From contig JBIIJN010000003.1 of assembly GCA_044233745.1 (NCBI GenBank), positions 3,683 through 67,682 on the forward strand: a stretch of 64,000 nucleotides of DNA, given 5' to 3'. Shown here piece by piece: positions 44,925 to 53,728 of the stretch (the stretch's first letter is position 1; every line of letters begins with the position of its first letter). The translations under genes and the position numbers were made by a program. The notes beneath the pieces are model-generated. The model searched no databases and was not told the origin of the DNA. It was given only the letters and a program-made list of their open reading frames with translations. The DNA is from UBA6165 sp044233745 (GTDB lineage Bacteria; Bacteroidota; Bacteroidia; Flavobacteriales_D; Crocinitomicaceae).

Positions 44925-45794
44925 ATGAAGATTAAGAGTACTATTTTTTTAGTTGCAAGTATCTATCTTGTTCAAGCTCAGGAGGAAACGTCTTTTGAGC
45001 CGGTGGATGAAACATTTAATACCACACGGGTTATCAATGGACACTCTAACGAAACTTTAGAAAAAGGTGTTTTAGAATTCCGAGTTGAACACAAATTTGG
45101 AGATGTAGCAGGAACAAACGGTGGTGTTTCAACCTTTTTTGGTTTAGACAATTCGGCGGATATTAGAATTGCTTTTGAGTATGGAATTTCAGATAGATTG
45201 ATGATAGGTTTGGGCAGAAGCAAAGGATATGGGCCCTACAGAGGACTATTGGATGGCTTTGTGAAATATCAGGTTTTACGTCAAACGGAAGATAATAAAG
45301 TGCCTTTATCGATGAGTGTTTTGGCTTCATCAACATTGGTTTATACTAAGGCTTTGAGCGATCCAACTTTGGTAGCCAATTATCCTGAATTTGCCCATAG
45401 AATGGCCTATGCTTCTCAATTCATAGTAACTAGAAAGTTTGGAGAAATAGGAAGCTTGGCACTCATGCCAACTTATACGCATAGAAATTATGTTGCTTTT
45501 TCTGATCAAAATGGTTTGTTTTCAATGGGTGTAGGTGGTCGAATAGGTTTTTTGAAGAAGTTTGCCATCATTGCTGAGTATTACCACAATTTCAATCAAC
45601 AAGATTTGCGACAGGAATTCAACAATAGTCTTGCTTTTGCATTTGAATGGGTCACTTTTGGCCACGTTTTTAGTATTTATGCTGCCAATGCAGGCGGATT
45701 TGGAGAGCAGCAATTTATACCCTACACCGCAGGCAAATGGCTTGAAGGGCAATACAGAATCGGATTTGCCATAACCAGAAAATTTGAATTATAA
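44925..45794 (+). CDS. DUF5777 family beta-barrel protein
   Basis: A 289-residue exported protein with a signal peptide ending near VQAQ; start is ATG 44925. It belongs to the DUF5777 beta-barrel family, seen from ETLEKGVLEFRVEHKFGDV, FFGLDNSADIRIAFEYGI and a C-terminal GYRIGFAITRKFEL-like strand. Probably an outer-membrane pore or anchor; the function is unknown. The next gene, two bases away, encodes a heme-motif lipoprotein, then a CXXCH T9SS protein, so it may form part of an outer-membrane electron-transfer module. This is inference. Confidence 0.85.
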   Translation: MKIKSTIFLVASIYLVQAQEETSFEPVDETFNTTRVINGHSNETLEKGVLEFRVEHKFGDVAGTNGGVSTFFGLDNSADIRIAFEYGISDRLMIGLGRSKGYGPYRGLLDGFVKYQVLRQTEDNKVPLSMSVLASSTLVYTKALSDPTLVANYPEFAHRMAYASQFIVTRKFGEIGSLALMPTYTHRNYVAFSDQNGLFSMGVGGRIGFLKKFAIIAEYYHNFNQQDLRQEFNNSLAFAFEWVTFGHVFSIYAANAGGFGEQQFIPYTAGKWLEGQYRIGFAITRKFEL

Positions 45795-45795
45795 T

Positions 45796-46143
45796 ATGAA
45801 TAACACATTGTCTTACACCGTTTTATGTTTTTTCATGTTTTTGATTTCTTGTAAAAAAGACAAAACATCGGAAATACAATGCACTGGAACAGTTAGTTTT
45901 TCTAATGACGTTCAACCAATTATTATGAATTCCTGTGCCGTTTCTGGTTGTCATGCTGGAGCCAACCCAGCAAACAACATGAATTTTACAAGTTACGAAA
46001 ATATATATTTGCACCGGATTTTGATTGGTAGGAGCATAAGACACGAGTCAGGGGTGGACCCTATGCCTGTTGGTCCACAATTGAATGCAGATCAAATTTC
46101 AAAAATAAGTTGTTGGATTGAGCAAGGTGCTCCCAATAATTGA
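45796..46143 (+). CDS. Lipoprotein with CX4CH heme-like motif
   Basis: A 115-residue lipoprotein (lipobox LISC, Cys19). It has a heme-c-like motif with unusual spacing, Cys47-x4-Cys52-His53 (CAVSGCH), and a downstream DPMPVG that could hold the axial Met as in class I cytochromes. CX4CH instead of CXXCH implies non-standard maturation or a different metal. Start is ATG 45796, one base after the DUF5777 stop. The electron-transfer role is likely but unproved. Confidence 0.8.
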   Translation: MNNTLSYTVLCFFMFLISCKKDKTSEIQCTGTVSFSNDVQPIIMNSCAVSGCHAGANPANNMNFTSYENIYLHRILIGRSIRHESGVDPMPVGPQLNADQISKISCWIEQGAPNN

Positions 46144-46166
46144 CTTTAAACAAATACAAAACAACT

Positions 46167-47054
46167 ATGAAGAAAACAAAACAAATCTTGACTTTAGCGC
46201 TTCCTTTGGTAGCAGGTATTATGGTATCTATGAATGTTGAGCAACAGGGTGTTTACCAATCTTTTAATACTCAAACGTTTCACCAGTTAAATTCTGGAGG
46301 AGCATCAGCGGGCAACACTGGCGCTCCTGGCGAAAACAACTGTACGGCTTGCCATGCCGGATCTACTGCCAGCGGTGCGGGTTTCAATGTTTTAGAATGG
46401 GCCGATGGTATAAATTTCTATACACCAGGAGAAACCTATACGATTCAGCTATCTATGATGGATGCTTCAAATAAAAATGGTTTCCAGTTGGTTGCTTTGA
46501 AAGCTTCGGATAATACTCAGGCTGGATCTATTGTTGTAACGGATGATTTAAGAACGCAACTCCTTAATGGAGCCGGAGGCAAACAGTATTTGGGTCACAG
46601 AGCAGCTGGAAATACTTTAACTCAATGGTCTTTTGATTGGACAGCACCCGCCACCAATGTGGGAAATGTTGTGTTTTATGTAGCAACCAACAAAACTAAT
46701 AGTAACGGGCAGACCTCTGGCGATTTGATTCGTTTGTCACAGCACACTTTTGCAGCGCCACAATCAGGAGTTTCATTAACTGCCTATGAACAAATTCAGG
46801 CCTCATTGAATATTTATTTGAATCAGTCTGAGGGTAAAATTGCGATTAACTTCACAACAGATGAATCTGAACCTTTGCATGTAAATGTGATGAATGCGCA
46901 AGGTCAGAGTGTAATTTCTCATTCTTTGGGTATGTCGTACCCGGGAGAGAACAGTAAAGAAGTGCGATTGACTCAATCATTGAGCTCGGGTATTTATTTT
47001 GTGAATTTCTTTGTTGGCAATAAAGCATATAGCGAGAAGCTACTTATTGACTAA
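46167..47054 (+). CDS. T9SS-exported protein with CXXCH motif and reeler-like/choice-of-anchor V domain
   Basis: A 295-residue exported protein. The start ATG 46167 gives a signal segment (MKKTKQILTLALPLVAG). Cys59-x2-Cys62-His63 (NNCTACHAG) is a canonical heme c motif preceded by GAPGE, typical of choice-of-anchor V/reeler-like domains. The mid-region is a beta sandwich (FDWTAPATNVGNVVFYVATN). The C-terminal 85 residues form a T9SS type A tail (NVMNAQGQSVI, LSSGIYFVNFFVGN). It could be a surface-exposed cytochrome. It starts 23 bases after the CX4CH gene, completing an operon. Confidence 0.87.
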   Translation: MKKTKQILTLALPLVAGIMVSMNVEQQGVYQSFNTQTFHQLNSGGASAGNTGAPGENNCTACHAGSTASGAGFNVLEWADGINFYTPGETYTIQLSMMDASNKNGFQLVALKASDNTQAGSIVVTDDLRTQLLNGAGGKQYLGHRAAGNTLTQWSFDWTAPATNVGNVVFYVATNKTNSNGQTSGDLIRLSQHTFAAPQSGVSLTAYEQIQASLNIYLNQSEGKIAINFTTDESEPLHVNVMNAQGQSVISHSLGMSYPGENSKEVRLTQSLSSGIYFVNFFVGNKAYSEKLLID

Positions 47055-47072
47055 TGATATCGAAAAAATTTG

Positions 47073-47108
47073 AAATGGCTTTTCATTAATGGGAAGCCAT
47101 TTTTTTTG
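47073..47108 (+). terminator. Rho-independent terminator after the CXXCH gene
   Basis: AAATGGCTT (47073-47081) pairs perfectly with AAGCCATTT (47094-47102) around a 12-base loop, followed by a run of T. It ends the three-gene cluster. Confidence 0.9.
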
Positions 47109-47329
47109 TGCATTTGTGTAATTTTTTGGCCTTTCATCGGATGCATATTAAAAAAAAAGAATTTCTAAGTTTCTTTTCTTAGCCGCTGTCTAAGATTTAG
47201 GATAAAATTTCACTTTGAATTCTCTGTCTAATTTTATTTTTGATTTGTTTTATTTCATTCATTCTCAAAATATTAGCGAATTCAATTATATGATACATTA
47301 AATTGATGGCATTTTTTTTTAGGAATTTC

Positions 47330-47359
47330 TTGCCAGCGTTTAAAGTATTAGTACTTTTG
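47330..47359 (+). promoter_or_regulatory. Bacteroidota-type promoter of tRNA-Ser
   Basis: TTG (47330-47332), a 19-base spacer and TACTTTTG (47352-47359) match the consensus. The tRNA begins five bases after the -7 element. The rest of the 309-bp gap before the tRNA (47055-47363), apart from the terminator at its left end, shows AT-rich sequence with no gene. Confidence 0.8.
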
Positions 47360-47363
47360 CGGC

Positions 47364-47448
47364 GGAGAAATGGCAGAGCGGTCGAATGCGGCGGTCTTGA
47401 AAACCGTTGTACCGTGAGGTACCGGGGGTTCGAATCCCTCTTTCTCCG
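47364..47448 (+). tRNA. tRNA-Ser (anticodon TGA)
   Basis: A class II tRNA of 85 nt with a long variable arm. The acceptor stem GGAGAAA/TTTCTCC and discriminator G (47448) are clear; the TGA anticodon is at 47398-47400 in loop CTTGAAA, with stem GCGGT/ACCGT; the T-arm reads GGGTTCGAATCCC-like. The CCA end is not encoded (GCA follows), so it is added by the CCA-adding enzyme. Confidence 0.97.
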
Positions 47449-47452
47449 CAAG

Positions 47453-47486
47453 AAAAATCTCTCGAGTTTACTCGGGAGATTTTTTT
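47453..47486 (+). terminator. Rho-independent terminator after tRNA-Ser
   Basis: AAAAATCTCTCGAG (47453-47466) pairs with CTCGGGAGATTTTT (47471-47484) with one wobble, loop TTTA, then T. It begins five bases after the tRNA. Confidence 0.88.
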
Positions 47487-47534
47487 GTTTTAAGCGTCGA
47501 AAACTATCAGTTTTCGTAAGAGAAAAAACAAAAA

Positions 47535-47670
47535 AATCTCAGCTTGCGACTAAGCAAGCATGGAGATTTAACTTGCAAGGCTCCCCCATTGGGATCACGT
47601 TCGTAATCCCTCAACTCTTCAAAATGAAAACAAAAAAATCTCCGCTTGCGACTAAGCAAGCTAGGAGATT
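47535..47670. repeat. Two near-identical hairpins (dispersed 18-bp core)
   Basis: Copy 1 spans 47535-47568, copy 2 spans 47637-47670. Each has the identical core GCTTGCGACTAAGCAAGC, a stem-loop with loop GACTAA, inside outer arms AATCTC/GAGATT. The outer arms also occur in the tRNA terminator just upstream. Between the copies lies a GGGAT...ATCCC hairpin. The 459-bp gap 47448-47906 holds these elements and the damaged N-terminal region of the kinase gene, and no other gene. Confidence 0.75.
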
Positions 47671-47823
47671 GACGTGTTCAACGGCTTATAATGTGTCATG
47701 CTCGTGATTCACAAAACCATTTACCAACAGAATCCCAATCTATTACTTTCATCTTCAAACATCCTCTTTGCCAATTAATTTTCTATTTTCGTGCAACCAA
47801 CTTAAAACATAAAATCAACCCAG

Positions 47824-49601
47824 ATGAGACAGTTTTTTCTTTTATTCATTTTGCTGCTATTTTTTGGTTAGGCTCACGCTGAGTTCAAGCCGCCTTCCGA
47901 CAAAAAATGGATGCCTTGCTCAAAAAAGCGCAAGAAATCAAAGTGCTTAAACCGGATAGTGCACTGATTTACGCGCAAGAAGTGGTGGCTTGGGCCAAGA
48001 AGAAAAACGAAGTACATACACTCATTCAAAGCACTTTGGTGGTGGCAGACATCTATTATTACAAAAACGAGCGCGAAAAAGGTTTCGAAAATCTCACAAT
48101 TGCGCTTGATTTGTGCGACAAACACAAAATGGATTTTGAAAAAATTGAGATTTATTATTCCATGGGTTTGCATTATTCTAGAAATGCCAAACGACCTGAT
48201 GGCTCAGTAGATGATTCGAAAATTTATAAAGCCTTAGAATACCACAAAAAAGCCATTAATCTTGCCAAAAAATTTGATGATGGTTTTCTTCTTTCAAAAG
48301 GCTATAATTTATCTGGTGTGTGTTATTCTAGTCTGGGGCAAAACGATAAAGCCTTGACCAATTATGAGATTTCTGAGAAATATTCCAGAGCATCCAATGA
48401 CTCTGTAGGCTTGGGATATACTTTGGATTATGCTGGTACTTTATTATCTGAATTGGGTCAACTAGACCGCGCTGAAAGCATGCTTTTAGAAGCATTGGAA
48501 ATTCGTAAAATGCTCAAAGACACTTTCGCTTATGCCATTAATCTCAACAATGTAGGCGAGTTTTATTCCAGAAATGGAAATCCAGAATTGGGAATCTCAT
48601 ATTTGGAACAATCTTTTGATATTTCATATATGATTGGTTTTCAGGATTTAGCTCAACACACGGCAGGTCTTCTGTCGGATTTGTATCAAAAACAAAATCG
48701 CTTTGATTTGGCTTTGGATTTGAAGAATCGCGAAATGGCTTTGAAAGACTCGCTCTATAATGTGAATCGAACGCTTATTCAAGAAGAAATGGATGTGCGC
48801 TACGAATCAGAATTGCGCGAACGCGAGTTGGTTGAACAAGAATTGAAAATCACCTAGCGCAACAATCAACTTTATATTTCTTTTGCACTTTTGGCATTGG
48901 CGCTCATTACATTTTTCGGAATTTATCGTCGCCAAAGGTTAAAACAAGAATTGCTGAGTAAGGAAATGATACTCAAAGAAAAGCAGGCTCAACAAGAAAT
49001 GCAGGAAAAAATTCAATCTGAACGCTTGCGACTTTCTCGCGATTTGCACGATAGTTTGGGCGCCGAATTAACCCTCATATCATCAACTGCTGATAGCGAG
49101 GCCTATGTGCGCCAAGACGAAAGTAAAAAAGGCTACGAACAAATTGGCGAAATCAGTAGGAATGCCTCCAATATTTTGCGCGATACCATTTGGGCCATCC
49201 GCAAAGATACTTTAGATGTTGAAGAATTTGTTGGCAAATTGATGCAGTTTATCCATAGAAGACAAGGCACTTTAAATATTCAATTCGACAATCAAATCAA
49301 GGAAGAAGTTGAATTAACACCGAGTCAAAGTTTGAATTTGTTCCGGGTTCGCCAAGAATGTATTCACAACACCATCAAACATGCAAAAGCTCAAGTGATG
49401 AAAATTGAAATGCGCACCAACAATGGGCAAATTGAGATTGATTTGACCGATGATGGTGTGGGAATGGGAACGAAATATTCGGATGGATATGGTTTGAACA
49501 ATATGCGTGAACGGATTGCCGAAATAGGGGACACTATAGTTTTTGAATCCGAACCTGGCCACGGGACACGCGTTTCGGTTACAGTTCCAAGAGAAATATA
49601 A
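47824..49601 (+). pseudogene. TPR-containing histidine kinase (NarL-type), interrupted by stops and a frameshift
   Basis: The remains of a membrane histidine kinase with N-terminal TPR domain. ATG 47824 opens a signal-peptide-like MRQFFLLFILLLFFG that meets TAG at 47869-47871. TPR sequence (from 47907, with repeats such as ALEYHKKAINLAKKFDD and KALTNYEISEKYSRA) lies in another frame, so a frameshift is also needed, perhaps in the A-run at 47902-47907. The TPR frame stops at TAG 48855-48857 and then resumes in the same frame with a transmembrane segment, an H-box RLSRDLHDSLGAELTLI and an ATPase with DGVGMG...GLNNMRER. Everything else is well conserved; a CAG to TAG change would explain the amber. 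TAG is a real stop in other genes of this window, so general recoding is unlikely. Confidence 0.8.
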
Positions 49602-49614
49602 GATGAATTGCGTA

Positions 49615-49645
49615 TTGCCAGCTTCAGCGTGATGGCATACTTTTG
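49615..49645 (+). promoter_or_regulatory. Promoter candidate of the LuxR-type regulator
   Basis: TTG (49615-49617), 20-base spacer, TACTTTTG (49638-49645) closely match the consensus. It lies 24 bases before the regulator's ATG, showing the regulator can be transcribed independently of the broken kinase. Confidence 0.6.
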
Positions 49646-49668
49646 TAAATAATTAAAAACCGTGACTT

Positions 49669-50316
49669 ATGATTCGAGTAGCATTAGCAGAAGATATACC
49701 AGCCTTGGCCTCAGCAATGAAGTCTAAATTGGCTTTGAATAGAGATATCAATTTGAAGTTTATGGTTGAAAATGGTCAACAAATGATCAATCGACTTGAG
49801 TTTGACCACAACATCGATGTTATTTTGATGGATATTAAAATGCCTGTGATGGATGGTATTGAGGCTACAAAAATCATAAATTCCCGTTGGCCTCAGATCA
49901 AAATTGTGATGTGTACTGTTTTTGACGACGAAGACCATATTTTTCAGGCTATTTTGGCAGGAGCATCGGGGTATATGATGAAAGACGAATCGCCAGCCAA
50001 TTTGTTTCAAGCCATCGACGAATGTTTGGTTGGGGGTGCGCCCATGTCGCCAGCAATTGCTAAAAAATCATTAGACATGTTGCGTAGAGGAGCCCCTCAA
50101 ACACAATCATTTGATGCAGAACAATACAATTTATCCAAAAGAGAAATAGAAATCCTCGAACAATTAAGTCGCGGATTAACTTACAATCTGATTGCTGATA
50201 ATTTATTCATCAGTTCAGGAACAGTTCGCAAACACATCGAGAATGTTTACCGAAAACTGCAAGTAAACAACAAGGTAGAAGCCCTCAAAGTGGCAGCGGT
50301 TGCTGGGTTGATTTAA
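49669..50316 (+). CDS. LuxR/NarL-family response regulator
   Basis: A 215-residue regulator with a receiver domain (phosphoacceptor Asp55 in VILMDIKMP; Lys in YMMKDES) and a C-terminal HTH_LuxR domain (about 145-210; LSKREIEILEQLSRGLTYNLIADNLFISSGTVRKHIENVYRKL). It would be phosphorylated by the adjacent kinase, which is damaged, so it may be orphaned or served by another kinase. The stop is adjacent to the convergent DUF2911 gene with no gap. Confidence 0.95.
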   Translation: MIRVALAEDIPALASAMKSKLALNRDINLKFMVENGQQMINRLEFDHNIDVILMDIKMPVMDGIEATKIINSRWPQIKIVMCTVFDDEDHIFQAILAGASGYMMKDESPANLFQAIDECLVGGAPMSPAIAKKSLDMLRRGAPQTQSFDAEQYNLSKREIEILEQLSRGLTYNLIADNLFISSGTVRKHIENVYRKLQVNNKVEALKVAAVAGLI

Positions 50317-51225
50317 CTACTTCTTATCCCAAGCCTTCAATGCTGCATCAATCTTCTCTTTATACGCTGGACGATTGTAAAATTTTGCACCGTCTTTGAA
50401 GTTAGCTACCTTTTGAGCAAGAGCCAAGGCTTCTTTAAATTCTCCTTTACGTGCCATGATTTTCGCTTTGGTCCACATGATGTGTGCTTCGCAAAAATCT
50501 ATTGCTTGGTATTTTTCATCCCAAGTTTTTACACCATTGAATAGTTTTTCAGCCTGAGCAATCCATGCTGTTGCCCAATCCAAATTCATGTTGATTTCCT
50601 CCAAATACTCAGCACCTTGCAAATAAGGAGCCCACTTGGCATTGTCGGCAGCAGCTTCAGATTTACTTTCTACTTCCATTTTCAATTGATTCAAGAAATC
50701 AGTTTCAAAAGGGATTTCAATATCCATGAATTCCCAAGAAATAGTGATTGCACCATGAATAAAACTATATTGACCGATACTCAACGTCAAATCTTCGGCT
50801 ACAGCACTGCGTTTTTTTGGTAAAATATCAAAACGGAGCACATCTTTGCTTTTGTCGTAATTGTATGAACCCCATTGCTCGTGGTCTGAATTCAATACCA
50901 AAGTCCATTTGGCATGTTGGTTCGGTATCAAGAACATTGCATATTTGCCCTTGTTCACTTTTTTATTATCGATGGTTACATCTGTGCTAAATTCAACTGT
51001 TGTTGCTGCATTTGCACCTATGCGCCATAGCTCGTTGTAAGGAACCAAATCACCCCAAATTTGTCGTCCGCGAACAGATGGACTGCTCCAATTGAGGTTG
51101 ACTTGTGTGTAACCAACTTTTTGTGAAACACTTTTTTCTGGGCTGCTTCTTGGTATTAATCCGCGGTAATATTGTGCGAAACTTAAACTAGGTAATAGAG
51201 CCAGGAGTACGAATAGATTTTTCAT
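50317..51225 (-). CDS. Exported DUF2911 family protein
   Basis: A 302-residue secreted protein with signal peptide MKNLFVLLALLPSLSFAQ. The DUF2911 core spans about 25-170 (NLNWSSPSVRGRQIWGDLVPYNELWRIGANAATTVEFS; FDILPKK). The C-terminal part is helical and may hold TPR-like repeats (KAKIMARKGEFKEALALAQKVA). The function of DUF2911 is unknown; homologues are common in Bacteroidota. Confidence 0.9.
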   Translation of the reverse strand: MKNLFVLLALLPSLSFAQYYRGLIPRSSPEKSVSQKVGYTQVNLNWSSPSVRGRQIWGDLVPYNELWRIGANAATTVEFSTDVTIDNKKVNKGKYAMFLIPNQHAKWTLVLNSDHEQWGSYNYDKSKDVLRFDILPKKRSAVAEDLTLSIGQYSFIHGAITISWEFMDIEIPFETDFLNQLKMEVESKSEAAADNAKWAPYLQGAEYLEEINMNLDWATAWIAQAEKLFNGVKTWDEKYQAIDFCEAHIMWTKAKIMARKGEFKEALALAQKVANFKDGAKFYNRPAYKEKIDAALKAWDKK

Positions 51226-51290
51226 TTTATTTATTTTTTGATTTGCTAAAGTTAATAGATTTCAGTTTATCCAAGTCGAACAAGGATTGT

Positions 51291-51593
51291 CTATGCCTGA
51301 ACCTTTTTAAAATATTTGGCATCTGCCCAAAAAGTACCAAAGGGAATCACGGAGGCTAAAAGCGCCCAAAATGTTGTTTTGCCATTCCAATTGAAGCTGA
51401 ATTTGCCTTGGATTACTGCGATAATATACAAGATGAACAAAACCCCGTGCAACATGCCCACCACTTTGTTGGGTTCTGGCATGTCCATCAAGTATTTCAA
51501 TGGCATGGTGATGAAAAGGATGAGCAGAAAACTCATTCCTTCAATAAAAGCAATGATTCTGAGGCGACCGATTTCGGTTTTAAGTAAATTCAT
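51291..51593 (-). CDS. DUF3817 small integral membrane protein
   Basis: A 100-residue protein with three hydrophobic segments and the DUF3817 features GRLRIIAFIEGMSFLLILF, PEPNKVVGMLHGVLFILYI and IPFGTFWADAKYF. Function is unknown. Three bases separate it from cinA, so it is co-transcribed with it. Confidence 0.88.
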   Translation of the reverse strand: MNLLKTEIGRLRIIAFIEGMSFLLILFITMPLKYLMDMPEPNKVVGMLHGVLFILYIIAVIQGKFSFNWNGKTTFWALLASVIPFGTFWADAKYFKKVQA

Positions 51594-51596
51594 GGA

Positions 51597-52844
51597 TTAT
51601 AATTTGTGATTTTTAATTAAGTGTAAACGTAGCATATTCAATGCTGCTAAAACCGACATGTTGATGTTTCTTTCTCTGTTTCCTGGAAAATGAAACAGTT
51701 GCGATTCCACGCCATTGGGGTGCGCCAAGGCTATCCAAACAGAGCCAACAGGTTTATCAGGCGTGCCACCATCGGGTCCTGCAATGCCGCTTGTTGCCAA
51801 ACAGTAATCTGATAACAAACGCTCTTTTCCACCCAAGGCCATAGCTTCCACACACTCCTGACTCACAGCGCCGTGGGATTCGTAAATTTCTGGAGCAACG
51901 CCCGCCAAATGGGTTTTCATCGCATAGCTGTAGGTTACCAAACTGCCTTCATAATATTTTGATGCACCGGGAGTTTTAACAATCTCTGAGGCCAAACTGC
52001 CTGATGAACAGCTTTCTACGCTAGATAGTGTTTTGCCCAATTGAGTCAAATAGTTGCCTACCACACCCGAAAGCGTTTCGCCTTCTCTACCGTAAAAGTC
52101 GTCGCCTAAAATATCAATGAGTTCTGCAATGTAGGTTCTCACTTTTTGCTGATCTTTTTGACCCTGATATGAGCTCACGCGCAAACGCACAATACCGGGC
52201 GATGGTAAATAGGCCAAGCTCAAGTTATCATTGCGCATGCGGTTTTCCCAATCTTCAATTTTGTCTGCCAAAAAAGATTCGCCGCGCCCCGTTGTCATAA
52301 CGCTTTCGTGATAAATATCGGTGATTTCGAATTCATTCAACAAGATTGGAAATATTTGATTTTCCACAAAAGCTTTCATTTCGTAGGGCACCCCGGGCAG
52401 CGAAAAAATCAAAGTTTTCCCATGCCTAAACAACATCCCAGGCGCAGTACCATTTTCATTGATCAACACTTCACAGCATTCTGGAACCAAGGCTTGGTCA
52501 ATATTCACCTGCAACATCGGACGATTGGAACGCGCAAAATAAGCGGTGTTTTTGACCAACATTTCCTCATTTAAAATAAGTGGACTGTTGAAGAAATCCG
52601 CGAGTGTTTTTTTGGTGATGTCGTCTTTAGTTGGACCCAAACCACCGGTAATAATGACTACATCAGAGCGGTTTGCAGAAATTTGAATTTGATTCAAAAT
52701 GTCTTCGTGCTCGTCTGTTATCACAGTCGTTTTGTATATTCTCACACCACGTTCAGCAAAGAAACTACCAAGCCAAGAGGCGTTGGTGTTGATGGTTTGA
52801 CCGATGAGCAATTCGTCGCCAATGTTGATTAATTCAATTTTCAT
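51597..52844 (-). CDS. cinA: CinA-family protein (nicotinamide-nucleotide amidase / MoaB-like)
   Basis: A 415-residue protein; the start at 52844 gives MKIELINIGDELLIGQT, the typical CinA opening. The N-terminal MoCF-biosynthesis-like domain (about 1-170; GGLGPTKDD, FSLPGVPYEM) hydrolyses ADP-ribose in relatives; the C-terminal PncC domain (about 260-415; SSVESCSSGSLASEI, TSGIAGPDGGTPDKPVGSVW) deamidates NMN to NaMN in NAD recycling. Both domains appear intact. Confidence 0.95.
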   Translation of the reverse strand: MKIELINIGDELLIGQTINTNASWLGSFFAERGVRIYKTTVITDEHEDILNQIQISANRSDVVIITGGLGPTKDDITKKTLADFFNSPLILNEEMLVKNTAYFARSNRPMLQVNIDQALVPECCEVLINENGTAPGMLFRHGKTLIFSLPGVPYEMKAFVENQIFPILLNEFEITDIYHESVMTTGRGESFLADKIEDWENRMRNDNLSLAYLPSPGIVRLRVSSYQGQKDQQKVRTYIAELIDILGDDFYGREGETLSGVVGNYLTQLGKTLSSVESCSSGSLASEIVKTPGASKYYEGSLVTYSYAMKTHLAGVAPEIYESHGAVSQECVEAMALGGKERLLSDYCLATSGIAGPDGGTPDKPVGSVWIALAHPNGVESQLFHFPGNRERNINMSVLAALNMLRLHLIKNHKL

Positions 52845-52939
52845 GTTCTTCAGTGCTGGTACTTTTTCTATTATCTTCGCGGCATAGTTTTTGAAAAACA
52901 AGTCAACGAATAATTGGTTTCATTTTAATACAAAATAAC

Positions 52940-53671
52940 ATGATAAAAGTAAGAAATTTCCTATTGACAATGATTTTAATATTGCCTTTAGGCGCTTGTG
53001 ATATTTTGGAACAAGCACTTGTGGTACCAAATCCCTCAGGACCAGCACCTTTAACCAATACAGAAGTAATTGCTGGACTCAGAGAAGCCTTAACTGTTGG
53101 CATCAACAACGCTACCAAGTTAACTTCTGTAACAGATGGTTTTTACAAGAACCCTGAAATCTTCATTCCTTTTCCGGAGCAGGCCAAAGTGGTTCAAGAA
53201 TATGCTAATAATTTAGGTTTAGGTGGTCAGATTGACAATGTAGTTGTTGCCTTGAATCGGGCGGCAGAAGAAGCGTCTAAAGAGGCAGTTCCGATTTTTG
53301 TTGATGCCATCAAAGGTATGTCTATTGGAGATGGTTTTGCGATATTGAATGGAGGTGATGGTGCGGCTACGCGCTTTTTGATTGAGCGCACAACTGCACA
53401 ATTGAAACAAGCATTTATGCCAAAAGTGAAAGCGGCGATTGAAAAGGTTGAATTGACAAAGCTTTGGCAACCAATCGTTTCTAAATACAACATGACCACT
53501 ACAATTACTGGAAAACCTAAGGTTCAAGAAGATTTGAGCGAATACGTTCTCGACCGTTCTATTTCGGGTCTTTTCCTCATGGTAGAGAAAGAAGAAAATA
53601 AAATCCGCAAAGACCCAATCGCGCGTGTGAATGATATTTTGAAAAGGGTGTTTGGAAGCTTGGGTAACTAG
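52940..53671 (+). CDS. DUF4197 lipoprotein
   Basis: A 243-residue lipoprotein (lipobox PLGAC, Cys20) of the DUF4197 family. Features: TNTEVIAGLREALTVGINNATKLTSVTDGFYKNPEIFIPFP and NRAAEEASKEAVPIFVDAI, and a C-terminal KEENKIRKDPIARVNDILKRVFG. Function unknown. A good terminator follows. Confidence 0.92.
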   Translation: MIKVRNFLLTMILILPLGACDILEQALVVPNPSGPAPLTNTEVIAGLREALTVGINNATKLTSVTDGFYKNPEIFIPFPEQAKVVQEYANNLGLGGQIDNVVVALNRAAEEASKEAVPIFVDAIKGMSIGDGFAILNGGDGAATRFLIERTTAQLKQAFMPKVKAAIEKVELTKLWQPIVSKYNMTTTITGKPKVQEDLSEYVLDRSISGLFLMVEKEENKIRKDPIARVNDILKRVFGSLGN

Positions 53672-53693
53672 AATTTTAGAGAATATTTCTATC

Positions 53694-53728
53694 AATCCCT
53701 TCGTTCATTGAGCGAGGGGATTTTTTTT
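53694..53728 (+). terminator. Rho-independent terminator after DUF4197
   Basis: A stem formed by AATCCC...CG and CG...GGGATT (53694-53722), followed by eight T. The -33 motif of the downstream promoter begins inside its T-run. Confidence 0.8.

Noticed and set aside
47535..47670. CRISPR array or attachment site
   Set aside because: Only two hairpin copies, no unique spacers of regular length, and no integrase gene nearby.
47303..47707. ORF spanning tRNA-Ser and hairpins
   Set aside because: It runs through the tRNA gene and terminator; no codon bias or homology supports it.
47824..49601. Amber recoding (TAG as sense codon) across the genome
   Set aside because: TAG ends several intact genes here, for example at 2276-2278, 8305-8307, 23848-23850, 41570-41572 and 53669-53671.
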